Positions 15,320-22,668 of a stretch of DNA of 23,691 nucleotides are shown piece after piece. The notes below the pieces were generated by a model. It was not told where the DNA came from. It saw nothing but the letters and a program-made list of their open reading frames with translations, and did not search any database. Origin of the DNA: Opitutaceae bacterium (GTDB taxonomy: Bacteria; Verrucomicrobiota; Verrucomicrobiia; Opitutales; Opitutaceae); NCBI GenBank assembly GCA_025352845.1, contig JANXSC010000323.1, positions 1 to 23,691 of the forward strand. The letters are read 5' to 3'. The position numbers and the translations under genes were made by a program. Numbering within the stretch: the stretch's first letter is position 1; the number at the start of each line of letters is the position of its first letter.

Positions 15320-16159
15320 ATTCATCCGCTCGTCGCGCAGGAAACCCACCAGCACCTGCCCGCTCGCCCGCGCAAACTCCACCGCCGCCGAGGTCGGAGC
15401 GGAGATCGCGGCGACACACGGGATGCCGGCGACGAGCGCCTTCTGCATCAACTCGAACGACACGCGCCCGCTCACGAGTAAAATCCGCTCCGCCAACGGC
15501 AGCCGCTCCGCGAAGAACGCGTGGCCGATCACCTTGTCGAGGGCGTTGTGCCGGCCGACATCCTCGCGCACCAGCTCCAACTCCCCGCCAAGCGTGAAGA
15601 GCGCGCTCGCGTGCAGGCCGCCCGTCGCCGCAAAGCCCGCCTGCGCCGCGCGCAGCTTCGCCGGCAGCGCCGCGAGCACCCCGCGTCGCGGCACCACCGG
15701 CCGCGCGATCGGCGCGCACTGCGCGCGCACGGCGTCGATGCTCGCCTTGCTGCAAATGCCACAACTCGACGAGGTGAACACATGCCGCGTGAGTCGCGCG
15801 AGGTCCACGGTTGCACCGGGCGCGAGCAGCACATCGAGGATGTTTTCTGCCGTGGCCGGATTTTCCTGCGCCGCCGCACACCGCACCATATCCAGCACTT
15901 CGTCGCGGTGGCGCACAATTCCCTCCGTCACGAGAAATCCCGCCGCGAGTTCGCGGTCGTGACCCGGCGTGCGCATCACGACGGCGACGCTCTTGCCCGC
16001 CACGCGGATTTCCAGCGGCTCCTCGACCGCCACGATGTCCTCGTGCGCCGACGATCGTTCGGTGCCCACCGCGCGGGTGACCGTCATCGAGCGCAGGGCT
16101 GGGTCGGCAAACATATCGCGAGGAAAGCGATTGAGGCTGGCGCAGCCACGTTTTTCCAT
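15293..16159 (-). CDS. fdhD: Formate dehydrogenase sulfurtransferase FdhD
   Basis: FdhD carries sulfur from a cysteine desulfurase to the molybdenum cofactor of formate dehydrogenase. The 288-residue frame has VAVEEPLEI near the start, the GHD.ELAAGFLVTEGIV block, and the essential pair Cys133/Cys136 in SSCGICSKAS. HDRELAAGF and LFTLGGELELVREDVGRHNALDKVIG are strong family marks. Starts at 16114 or 16087 are also possible, giving 273 or 264 residues, closer to the family norm; none has a clear Shine-Dalgarno. The C-terminus is written by a dispersed repeat. No formate dehydrogenase gene is in the window. The gene is divergent from the radical SAM gene with only 11 bases between the outermost starts. 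Confidence 0.85.
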   Translation of the reverse strand: MEKRGCASLNRFPRDMFADPALRSMTVTRAVGTERSSAHEDIVAVEEPLEIRVAGKSVAVVMRTPGHDRELAAGFLVTEGIVRHRDEVLDMVRCAAAQENPATAENILDVLLAPGATVDLARLTRHVFTSSSCGICSKASIDAVRAQCAPIARPVVPRRGVLAALPAKLRAAQAGFAATGGLHASALFTLGGELELVREDVGRHNALDKVIGHAFFAERLPLAERILLVSGRVSFELMQKALVAGIPCVAAISAPTSAAVEFARASGQVLVGFLRDERMNVYAGTLAG

Positions 16160-16162
16160 AAT
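16157..16162 (+). promoter_or_regulatory. Possible -10 element of the radical SAM-SRAP operon
   Basis: CATAAT lies nine bases before the ATG at 16171, so transcription would begin at or just before the start codon and give a leaderless message. A TTGAGG at 16131-16136 is a weak -35 with a 20-base spacer, longer than usual. The call is tentative. Confidence 0.35.
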
Positions 16163-16163
16163 G

Positions 16164-16177
16164 TGTTCGCATGAACA
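16164..16177. promoter_or_regulatory. LexA-like operator, TGTTC-GCAT-GAACA
   Basis: This is a perfect 5-bp inverted repeat with a 4-bp spacer (6 bp when the flanking G and C are counted, 16163-16178). It overlaps the start codon at 16171 and lies just after the putative -10. From memory, TGTTC-N4-GAACA is the LexA site reported for Verrucomicrobium spinosum. The two genes downstream are DNA-repair types often found in SOS regulons, which supports the call. A repressor bound here would block both the operon and any fdhD promoter nearby. Confidence 0.65.
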
Positions 16178-17250
16178 CTAACCCGCCCCGCCCCACCGCC
16201 GCGATCCCCGGCCGCGGCGCCAGCACCAATCCGCCCAATCGTTTCGAGCGCCTCCACCTCGAACCCGATCCCGACGCCACCGATCTGTTGCCGGAGGAAC
16301 GGCCGAACCCGCGCACCGAGTTTTATTTCGACGCCAGCGAGTCGATCCTCACGCGCAACGACAGTCCGGACATCCCCTTCACCCATGGGCTCAATCCCTA
16401 CCGCGGCTGCGAGCACGGCTGCGCCTACTGCTTCGCGCGGCCGTATCACGAATACCTCGGCTGGAGCAGCGGCCTCGATTTTGAAACCAAAATCATGGTG
16501 AAGCTGCGCGCACCCGAGCTCCTCCGCCGCGAGCTTTCGTCGCCACGCTGGGAACCCGAGGGCATCGCGATGAGCGGCGTGACCGACTGCTACCAACCGT
16601 GCGAGCGGCATTTTCGCGTGACGCGCCGCTGCCTCGAAGTCTGCGCCGAGTTTCGCCAGCCCATCTCGATCATCACGAAAAACGCGCTCGTCACCCGCGA
16701 CCGCGACGTGCTCGCCGAACTCGCGCCGCACGACTGCACCGCGGTCTACATTTCCATCACGACGCTCGACGCCGATCTCGCCGGAAAACTGGAGCCGCGC
16801 GCCTCGCGTCCGACCGCGCGCCTCCGCGCCATCCGCGAACTCACCGCCGCCGGCATCCCCGTCGGCGTGATGACCGCGCCGCTGATCCCCGGCCTCAACG
16901 ACCACGAGATGCCCGCGATCCTCGCTGCTGCGGCCGAGGCGGGAGCCACGCGCGCCGGCTACGTCGTGCTCCGGCTGCCGCACGCGGTGAAAGAGATTTT
17001 CCAGCGCTGGCTCGATGAACACGCCCCGACCAAAAAAGACCGCATCCTCTCCCGCGTGCGCGAAATCCGCGGCGGCAAACTCAACGTCTCCGAATGGGGC
17101 GCGCGCATGAAGGGCGAGGGCATCTTCGCCGAACAGATCGCGGCGCTCTTCGCCGTGGCCGCACGCCGCGCCGGCCTCAACCAGGATCGCCGGCCGCTCT
17201 CGACCACGCACTTTCGCCGGCCCGGCGGGCAGCAGTTGACGTTACTCTGA
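16171..17250 (+). CDS. PA0069-family radical SAM protein (SplB-like)
   Basis: This 359-residue protein carries the radical SAM cluster motif Cys80, Cys84, Cys87 in NPYRGCEHGCAYCFARP, which binds a [4Fe-4S] cluster and cleaves S-adenosylmethionine to a radical. The N-terminal GRGASTNPPNRFE, the GVTDCYQPCER block, SIITKNALVTRD and EPRASRPTARL belong to the PA0069/Rv2578c group, related to spore photoproduct lyase. The substrate of this group is not established; DNA repair is inferred from the relationship and the LexA-like box over its start. ATG 16171 is the first possible start because a TAA lies in frame at 16159-16161. The gene is followed after 26 bases by the SRAP gene, so the two probably form an operon. 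Confidence 0.87.
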   Translation: MNTNPPRPTAAIPGRGASTNPPNRFERLHLEPDPDATDLLPEERPNPRTEFYFDASESILTRNDSPDIPFTHGLNPYRGCEHGCAYCFARPYHEYLGWSSGLDFETKIMVKLRAPELLRRELSSPRWEPEGIAMSGVTDCYQPCERHFRVTRRCLEVCAEFRQPISIITKNALVTRDRDVLAELAPHDCTAVYISITTLDADLAGKLEPRASRPTARLRAIRELTAAGIPVGVMTAPLIPGLNDHEMPAILAAAAEAGATRAGYVVLRLPHAVKEIFQRWLDEHAPTKKDRILSRVREIRGGKLNVSEWGARMKGEGIFAEQIAALFAVAARRAGLNQDRRPLSTTHFRRPGGQQLTLL

Positions 17251-17276
17251 ACCCTCGGTTGGGCTGAGTCTGAAAA

Positions 17277-17984
17277 ATGTGCTGCCGCTTTCTTCTGCTC
17301 CAAGAGCACTACCGCGCAATCCTTGCCGCCCTCGGGATCGGTGCGGTGGCGGATTTTATTTCGCGCTATAATATCGCACCCGGTTCCGCGATCCCCGTCG
17401 TCCGCACGCGCGGCGGCACCCGCGACGAAGGTCTCGAAACCGTCGCGCTGCGCTGGGGCCTCACGCCGGCGTGGGCGCAGAACGACGAGCCCGTCGCCCG
17501 GCTCGTCAATGCCCGCGCCGAAACGCTCGCCGCCAAGCCTTCGTTTCGCGATGCGTTCCGTTCGCGCCGCTGCGTGATTCCCGCCAGCGGTTTCTACGAG
17601 TGGCAAACTTTCGGCCGCACCAAAAAACCGTGGCTCTTCCGGCGCCGTGATGAGAGTCCGTTCGGTTTCGCCGGCCTCTGGGAAAGCTGGCGCACGCCCG
17701 AAGGCGCGACGATCGAATCCTGCGCCGTCGTCACGAGCGAGCCGAACGGCGTGATGCGCCCGATCCATCATCGCATGCCCGTCATGCTCGCCCCCGCGCA
17801 ATTTGCCACGTGGCTCGATTCGCGGAACGACACGCCCGCGGCACTGGCGGATTTGTTGCGCCCCGCTCCGGACGAAACCATGAGCGCTCTCGCCGTCGGC
17901 CCGCACGTGAGCGACGTCCGCCACGAGGGCCCGGAGTGCCTCGCGCTGGCCGGTGAGTCGTCACAATTCTCGCTCGGGCTGTAG
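17277..17984 (+). CDS. SRAP-family abasic-site protein (YedK/HMCES type)
   Basis: This 235-residue protein is of the SOS response-associated peptidase family, which cross-links covalently to abasic sites in single-stranded DNA through its Cys2 after removal of Met1. Visible catalytic residues are Cys2, Asn78 in VNARAET, Glu108 in ASGFYEW and His164 in IHHRMPVML. YNIAPGS and RRCVIPASGFYEW are family blocks. The usual start MCGR is MCCR here, so Gly3 is replaced by a second cysteine. Length is normal. Its place behind the radical SAM gene and the LexA-like box supports induction after DNA damage. Identification is firm; the effect of Cys3 is unknown. Confidence 0.92.
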   Translation: MCCRFLLLQEHYRAILAALGIGAVADFISRYNIAPGSAIPVVRTRGGTRDEGLETVALRWGLTPAWAQNDEPVARLVNARAETLAAKPSFRDAFRSRRCVIPASGFYEWQTFGRTKKPWLFRRRDESPFGFAGLWESWRTPEGATIESCAVVTSEPNGVMRPIHHRMPVMLAPAQFATWLDSRNDTPAALADLLRPAPDETMSALAVGPHVSDVRHEGPECLALAGESSQFSLGL

Positions 17985-18003
17985 CAAGGAGCCTCTCGGT
18001 TTT

Positions 18004-18084
18004 CCTCCGCAAAACGGAGCGGCGGTTTCCCAACCGCCGTCGGTGGGCACGCAGGCGCTTGGGAACGCGCCTCTCCGGCGAACC
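18004..18084. repeat. Cluster of palindromes after the SRAP gene, with dispersed hairpin copy 2
   Basis: Three stems follow each other: CTCCG-CAAAA-CGGAG (18005-18019), CGGCGGTT-TCCC-AACCGCCG (18020-18039) and AGGCGC-TTGGGAAC-GCGCCT (18053-18072). The last, with its CTCCGGCGAAC tail, is related to the repeat at 219-253. One or more of these stems may end the radical SAM-SRAP transcript. Confidence 0.6.
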
Positions 18085-18148
18085 GGATGCGTTGCGGGTT
18101 GTCAGCGGCGGACGCGCCTGAAATGAATTTCTCCGCCCACTTTCCCGC

Positions 18149-19294
18149 GTGAACCTTCTCGACCGTTACATCTTCAAGAGCGTGCTCGGCACGTGCCTCG
18201 CGGCGGTGGCGCTCTTCACGTTTGTGCTGACGTTCGGCAACGTCATCCGCGACCTGATGGCACACGTGCTCGCGGGGCAGTTGCCCGCCATGACGGTGGC
18301 GCGACTGATCTGGCTCTGGGTGCCGTCCATGGCGATCTACTCGCTGCCGATGGGGTTGCTCACGGGCGTGCTGTTGACGCTGGGCCGGCTCTCCGCCGAT
18401 CAGGAAATCACCGCCATGCGCACCGCGGGTATCAGCCTGGCGCGCGTCGCGCGGCCCGTGCTCGTGCTCGCCGCGGGCTGTGCCGCCGCCGCCATCTACG
18501 TCAATTTCGAGTCGATGCCGCGCGCGCGCGTGAGCTACGAGCAGGAGTTCGCCGATGCGCTGCGCACGAATCCGCTGAGTTTCATCGTGCCAAAAACGTT
18601 CATCCGTTCCTTCAAGGGCAACGTCATCTACGTCGGGGAAAAAAACGGCGCGACGCTGCGCGATATTTGGATCTGGGAGCTCGACAGCCAGCAGCGCGTG
18701 CGCCGGCTCATCCGCGCGGAATCAGGCCGCGTCGACTACGACGAAGCGACCAACAGCCTCGTGCCCACGCTGGCCAACGCGAAGGCCGAGGAACGCAGCA
18801 CCGAAGACCCGGAGGATTTCAGCAAGTCGCCCAAGGCTCCATCGGTCGACAAAATCGAGGAAGTGCGCCTCTCGCTCGACCGCTATTTCGGCAAGAGCGC
18901 TGATAAAATGAAGGACGACTGGCTGAACTACGACGCCTTGCAGGCCAGGCGCGCGCAGCTCGCCGCCGAGACGGTGCCGGCGGAAAAAGCCAGGGAGCAC
19001 GCGCGCAGCCGGATGAAACTCGCCATTATTTTCCACGAGAAGTGGAATCTCGCGTTCACCGTTTTCACCTTCGCGCTCATCGGCGTGCCGCTCGGGATCA
19101 AGGTCTCGCGCCGGGAGACCTCGGCCAATCTCGGCGTCGCCGTGCTGCTCATCGTCGGATTCTACCTGCTGAACTTTGCGGTGAAGCTGCTCGACCGCCA
19201 CCCCGAGTATCATCCGGACATTCTGCTGTGGGTGCCGAACGTCCTCTTCCTCGGCCTGGGCGTCTGGCTGTTTTCGCGGATCGATCGGCAGTAG
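18149..19294 (+). CDS. LptF/LptG-family lipopolysaccharide export permease
   Basis: This 381-residue inner-membrane protein of the YjgP/YjgQ family extracts lipopolysaccharide for transport to the outer membrane, together with the LptB ATPase and the LptC/A/D bridge. It has the family layout: LLDRYIFKSVLGTCLAAVALFTFVLTF at the start, three TM segments in residues 1-125 with SMAIYSLPMGLLTGVLLTLGRLS and EITAMRTAGIS, a periplasmic beta-rich domain (about 130-290), and three C-terminal TM segments (WNLAFTVFTFALIGVPLGIKVSRRE onward). The start is GTG 18149. Whether it is LptF or LptG cannot be told from the sequence alone, and no partner permease is adjacent. Confidence 0.85.
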   Translation: MNLLDRYIFKSVLGTCLAAVALFTFVLTFGNVIRDLMAHVLAGQLPAMTVARLIWLWVPSMAIYSLPMGLLTGVLLTLGRLSADQEITAMRTAGISLARVARPVLVLAAGCAAAAIYVNFESMPRARVSYEQEFADALRTNPLSFIVPKTFIRSFKGNVIYVGEKNGATLRDIWIWELDSQQRVRRLIRAESGRVDYDEATNSLVPTLANAKAEERSTEDPEDFSKSPKAPSVDKIEEVRLSLDRYFGKSADKMKDDWLNYDALQARRAQLAAETVPAEKAREHARSRMKLAIIFHEKWNLAFTVFTFALIGVPLGIKVSRRETSANLGVAVLLIVGFYLLNFAVKLLDRHPEYHPDILLWVPNVLFLGLGVWLFSRIDRQ

Positions 19295-19436
19295 CGGGCA
19301 ACGCCCGGGAGCGAGCGCAAAATGCGAACCTGACGGAATTCGGTTCGCGTAGGTCAGCTCGCTTGCGAGCGCGGATTGGGCGCGCGCAAGCGCGCTGGCC
19401 TGCAAAAACATTCCACCGGCACGGACAGCACAGCGC
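19295..19436. repeat. Palindrome-rich spacer between convergent genes
   Basis: CGGGC-AAC-GCCCG (19295-19307) starts right after the lptF/G-type stop and may terminate it, though no T-run follows. GCGAACC and GGTTCGC arms, then GCTCGC-TT-GCGAGC and GCGCG..CGCGC palindromes, fill the rest up to about 19395. I see no gene here; it reads as a cluster of palindromic repeats. Confidence 0.5.
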
Positions 19437-19438
19437 GT

Positions 19439-19453
19439 GAAGCCTACGGCTTC
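19439..19453 (-). terminator. Hairpin over the ABC-F stop codon
   Basis: GAAGCC-TAC-GGCTTC has 6-bp arms and spans the TAG of the ABC-F gene (19444-19446). It has no T-run on the minus strand, so a terminator role is a guess from position. Confidence 0.3.
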
Positions 19454-21345
19454 TCCATCTCCCCCAGCTTCGTCGCCGCATCCTCCCAGGCTTTCGTGGC
19501 CTCGGTGATTTGATCGACGATGGTGCTGAGTTCCTTGTTCAGGTGATGGAATTTCCCCTTGTCGGCGTAGGACGCGGGATCCTCGAGGTCGGCGGTGATC
19601 TCAGCCTGCTTGGTTTCGAGTTCGACGACTTTTTTTTCCAACTGGCCGACGTGCTCGCGAAATTTCCGAGTCTCGCTCGCGCTTGGCTTCGCGGGTTTTC
19701 GATTTTCGATTTTCGATTTTTGATTCTCGGACGAAACATCCTGCTTCGGCCGTGCATCCGTAAACCCGGCGGCGAGCGCGGCGCGAGCGTCGGTGAAACC
19801 GGCCGTCAGGGCCGCGCGCGCATCGATGGCCTTGGATTTGTCGAGGTAGTAGTCGTAGTCGCCCGCGTAGGGCGTGAGCCGGCCGCTGTGGACGTGGAGC
19901 ACGTTTAGCGCGAGCGCCTTGATGAAGTGCACGTCGTGGCTGATGAAGATGAACGTGCCCTCGTAATTTTTCAGCGCCGTGATCAGCGCGTCGATCGAGG
20001 CGATGTCGAGGTGGGTCGTCGGCTCGTCCATCAGGAGGAGGTTCGGCGGATTCACGAGCAGGCGCGCGAGCGCGAGGCGGGACTTCTCGCCGCCGGAGAG
20101 GACGCCGATGGGTTTGTGCACGTCGTCCTTGCGAAAGAGAAACGCCCCGAGGATCGCGCGCGCCTGCTGCTCGGTGAGTTGGTTCTCATTCGTGCGCAGC
20201 TCCATCACGTTTTCGAACACCGTCACGTTCGGGTTCAGGTTATCGAGGCGGTTCTGCGCGAAGTAACCGGGGATGACGTTGCTGCCGAGTTCGCGCGCGC
20301 CGCCCTTTATCGGAATCACGTCGGCGAGTATCTTGAGCAGCGTGGATTTGCCCGCGCCGTTGGGCCCGACGAGCACGATCTTCTGGCCGCGCTCGGCGGT
20401 GAAGTTGAGATCGCGATAGACGACGTGGTCGCCGTAGGCCTGCTGCACGTGCTCGAGCTCGATCACCTTGAGGCCGGAGCGCGGCGGCTGGGGAAACTTG
20501 AAGTGGATGCGCTTCAACTCCTCCGTCGGTTCCTCGACGGCGACGGCCTCCAGCCGCTCGATCTGCTTCTCCTTCGATTTGGCGCGCGAGGCCATCGACG
20601 CCTTGGCCCCGAAGCGATCGACGAATTTCTGAAGGTGGGCGATTTCGCGCTGCTGGTTTTTGTAGGCGGCGGCCTGCTGGCCTTTGCGCGCCTCTTTCTC
20701 CTGGAGGAAATTGTCGTAGTTGCCGTGGTAGTAGTGGAGGCGGCAGGCGCGCAGCTCGAGCATACCCGTGCAGAGCGCATTCAGAAACGCGCGATCGTGC
20801 GAGATGACGACGAGGCCGCCGGGATAGCGCGTGAGGTAATCCTGAAACCAGAGCAGCGCCTCGAGATCGAGGTGGTTGGTCGGCTCGTCGAGGAGCAGCA
20901 GCGCGGGCTCGGCCACGAGCAGCCGCGCGAGATGCGCGCGCATCACCCAGCCGCCGGAAAATGTTTTCCCGAGCTTGTCGGCGTCGCCTTCCTTGAAGCC
21001 GAGGCCGGCGAGAATTTTTTTGGCGCGCGGCTCGAGCGTGTAGTCGATGTCGTAGTCGTCGTCGGTCGGCTCGAGTTTTTTGCCGCTCGTGGCGATGTGG
21101 AGAATCGTCTCGTCGCCGGCGGGTGCGCTCTCCTGCGGCAGAAACCCGAAGTCCGCACCGCGCTCCCACTCGATCGTGCCGGCGTCGGGTTTCTCCTCGC
21201 CGAGGATGAGGTTGAAAAGCGTGGACTTGCCCGCGCCATTCGGCCCCACGAGCCCGAGCCGGTCGGTGCGCGCAATGAAGAGCGACACCTCGGCGAAGAG
21301 TTCGCGGGTGCCATAGGACTTGGAAATGTCGGCGATGGTGAGCAT
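19444..21345 (-). CDS. ABC-F family ATPase
   Basis: This 633-residue soluble protein has two ABC modules and no membrane segment. Walker A GPNGAGKST occurs at 34-42 and 327-335. Signatures are FSGGWVMRAHLARLL and LSGGEKSRLALARLL, and Walker B motifs are LLLLDEPTNHLD and LLLMDEPTTHLD. The linker (about 230-300) is charged and helical, with AKASMASRAKSKEKQIERLEAV, which in ABC-F proteins reaches the ribosomal peptidyl-transferase region. The C-terminal 80 residues form a coiled coil as in Uup/YheS-type members. These proteins resolve stalled ribosomes or protect them. Residues about 509-551 consist of tandem repeats absent from the family. The start is ATG 21345; a 7-bp inverted repeat lies just upstream. 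The exact subfamily is uncertain. Confidence 0.88.
   Translation of the reverse strand: MLTIADISKSYGTRELFAEVSLFIARTDRLGLVGPNGAGKSTLFNLILGEEKPDAGTIEWERGADFGFLPQESAPAGDETILHIATSGKKLEPTDDDYDIDYTLEPRAKKILAGLGFKEGDADKLGKTFSGGWVMRAHLARLLVAEPALLLLDEPTNHLDLEALLWFQDYLTRYPGGLVVISHDRAFLNALCTGMLELRACRLHYYHGNYDNFLQEKEARKGQQAAAYKNQQREIAHLQKFVDRFGAKASMASRAKSKEKQIERLEAVAVEEPTEELKRIHFKFPQPPRSGLKVIELEHVQQAYGDHVVYRDLNFTAERGQKIVLVGPNGAGKSTLLKILADVIPIKGGARELGSNVIPGYFAQNRLDNLNPNVTVFENVMELRTNENQLTEQQARAILGAFLFRKDDVHKPIGVLSGGEKSRLALARLLVNPPNLLLMDEPTTHLDIASIDALITALKNYEGTFIFISHDVHFIKALALNVLHVHSGRLTPYAGDYDYYLDKSKAIDARAALTAGFTDARAALAAGFTDARPKQDVSSENQKSKIENRKPAKPSASETRKFREHVGQLEKKVVELETKQAEITADLEDPASYADKGKFHHLNKELSTIVDQITEATKAWEDAATKLGEMEKP
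19694..19728 (-). repeat. Heptamer tandem repeat in ABC-F linker
   Basis: There are five units of a 7-bp motif (GAAAATC on the minus strand; two perfect, three with one base changed), encoding about ENQKSKIENRK between the ATPase core and the C-terminal coiled coil. Gain or loss of one unit would shift the frame and remove the C-terminal domain. Confidence 0.75.
19754..19819 (-). repeat. 33-bp imperfect tandem duplication in ABC-F linker
   Basis: Two adjacent in-frame 33-base units encode the near-identical peptides DARAALTAGFT and DARAALAAGFT. The duplication keeps the reading frame and lengthens the linker before the heptamer tract. Confidence 0.75.
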
Positions 21346-21347
21346 CG

Positions 21348-21369
21348 GAACCGGTCAACACACCGGTTC
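21348..21369. promoter_or_regulatory. Inverted repeat in the ABC-F leader
   Basis: GAACCGG-N8-CCGGTTC has perfect 7-bp arms and ends three bases before the ABC-F start codon on the minus strand. It could be an operator or a translation-controlling hairpin. Only the symmetry is seen. Confidence 0.35.
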
Positions 21370-21460
21370 GCAGCCACGGCGTCAATCGCCGCGTTCGGGT
21401 GGTAGTGGTATAGTTTGAAATCCGGAATTGTGGATTCGTTTTGAGCCTTCACTTGGAAGG

Positions 21461-21632
21461 AATGAACAAAGCGAAGCGTGCCCACTTGCTGCGCGAACGA
21501 TTCCTCGCGACAGGCGGATTGCCCTATGTGCCGTCAGGCAAGCCCGAGCCGAAGGCACTACGATTTCAGCGGAAGGCCCATTTGCATGTCGCGTTGGACG
21601 GATGCACCAAGCCGCGAGGATCGCGCGCCTGA
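21461..21632 (+). CDS. Possible small protein, unknown
   Basis: A 56-residue frame starts at ATG 21461, right after GGAAGGA, which could be a ribosome-binding site although it is too close to be ideal. The product is basic (MNKAKRAHLLRERFLATGG at the start) and shows no recognisable domain, signal peptide or membrane segment. The frame is also open upstream to TTG 21441. An overlapping frame on the same strand is longer, so coding potential is doubtful. It may be a fragment left by the nearby insertion. Confidence 0.25.
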
Positions 21633-21715
21633 TTGGATTGGGATGCCGGATAACAAACCGGCGATCTCGCCGCGCCCGAAGCGCACTGGGCGAGAGTCAC
21701 CACTCACGCAGATTG

Positions 21716-21729
21716 CCGCCAAGTGGCGG
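21716..21729 (-). terminator. Hairpin after the transposase gene
   Basis: CCGCC-AAGT-GGCGG begins four bases after the transposase stop on the minus strand. It may be a terminator or part of the element's end. A T-run is lacking. Confidence 0.35.
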
Positions 21730-21733
21730 ACCT

Positions 21734-22576
21734 TTAAGCCGCGAGAGCTTGAGGGGCGTCGAGAAGCGCAATCACTTCCGCCAAGCTCCACACATGGTCA
21801 GCAATCCCGGCCTGCATCGCTGGCGTGCAACGCAGGGTTTGGTGAACGCGGCAAAAATTGCAGTGCATGAAGTGCAGGGCGATGGCGTGCTCGTGATTCT
21901 CGACCTTTTTGGAGAAGGCATTCGTTAGGCGGGTGAAGCGACGCATTCCCATCCGCATCGTGAGATTCGCGCGCTCAACAAACGAGGTGGAGACGTGGGT
22001 GTGCTCTGGCGTCCCGGTGACGACCGCCTTGCGCGTGCCCATGCACTGCGCGGGCGAGTAGCGGGCCTCTGTCTTCGGGCCTTCGCCGTAAATCTTCGTC
22101 AGCGTCGCGTAATCAATGTCAGTTCCGAACGCGTCGGCCACCGCCGACAAATAAGGGCGATGACCGTCTGTCGTCAGTTGCACGCGATGCGCGAGACGGT
22201 CGGCGAGATCGTGCATGAAGTGGAGCGCCGATGCGGTGCCGCGCGTGCCGACAAACCAGCACGGAATCAGCTTCGTCTCGGCGTCGATTGCCGTCCAAGT
22301 CCACACATCGCCCCAGCCTTGGGCTTTCTTTTCGTCGCTGACGCTCTTCGCCTTCGCGCCGACGAAGGCCCAGATTTCATCGCACTGAATCCGCTTGCAC
22401 GTGAGGTTCCGAAAAACCCGGTCCTGATAGATGGAGCAGGCGCGGCCAAGGTCGGCCAACAGCTTCATCACCGTCGTCCGGTTGGTGCCAGTCATGCGCG
22501 TGATGGCGCGGAGGGAGTTGCCTTCGACAAGGGCGGAGATGACGCGGGCGCGGGCTTCGGTGCTGAGCTGATTCAT
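21734..22576 (-). CDS. IS1-family DDE transposase
   Basis: This 280-residue transposase has an N-terminal helix-turn-helix (about residues 8-42, ALVEGNSLRAITRMTGTNRTTVMKLLADLG) and a DDE catalytic core. The core shows Asp in RIQCDEIWAFVG, Asp in LTTDGHRPYL and Glu in STSFVERANLTMRMGMRRF, followed by TNAFSKKVENHEHAIALHF, typical of single-frame members of the IS1 family. Classical IS1 makes its transposase by frameshifting between two frames; here one uninterrupted frame is present. The gene looks intact, so the element may be active. It separates the ABC-F gene from the AT-richer small-gene operon, suggesting that this end of the window is a site of insertion. Confidence 0.85.
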   Translation of the reverse strand: MNQLSTEARARVISALVEGNSLRAITRMTGTNRTTVMKLLADLGRACSIYQDRVFRNLTCKRIQCDEIWAFVGAKAKSVSDEKKAQGWGDVWTWTAIDAETKLIPCWFVGTRGTASALHFMHDLADRLAHRVQLTTDGHRPYLSAVADAFGTDIDYATLTKIYGEGPKTEARYSPAQCMGTRKAVVTGTPEHTHVSTSFVERANLTMRMGMRRFTRLTNAFSKKVENHEHAIALHFMHCNFCRVHQTLRCTPAMQAGIADHVWSLAEVIALLDAPQALAA

Positions 22577-22668
22577 AGGAGGAGGTAGTTAAGCTATGCT
22601 TGAGCGGTCAAGTATAATTGGGCACACGTTTTCTAGGATCGTGTTTATCGCTTCCAAACAAGGCTTTC

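Larger units (their letters stand above)
21370..21733. other. Stretch without a confident gene beside the IS
   Basis: Several short frames are open here on the plus strand but overlap each other, and none shows a known domain. Base composition drops compared with the left side. The region could be the remains of a gene broken by the insertion sequence, or the intergenic leader of the ABC-F gene plus IS flank. Confidence 0.5.
21716..22612 (-). mobile_element. IS1-family insertion sequence, ends approximate
   Basis: The element is inferred from its single transposase gene. Terminal inverted repeats could not be assigned: the flanks share only TGCC...GACC-like scraps (near 21715-21733 and 22607-22625), and no target-site duplication is evident. 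A palindrome CTTGA-GCGG-TCAAG lies at 22599-22612. The given limits are a minimum guess. Confidence 0.45.

Noticed and set aside
19694..19819. Repeats read as a CRISPR-like array.
   Set aside because: The units are 7 and 33 bp, directly adjacent without spacers, and lie in a coding frame.
21428..21928. A 166-codon plus-strand frame.
   Set aside because: It runs antisense into the transposase gene and overlaps other open frames; its composition looks like a shadow frame.
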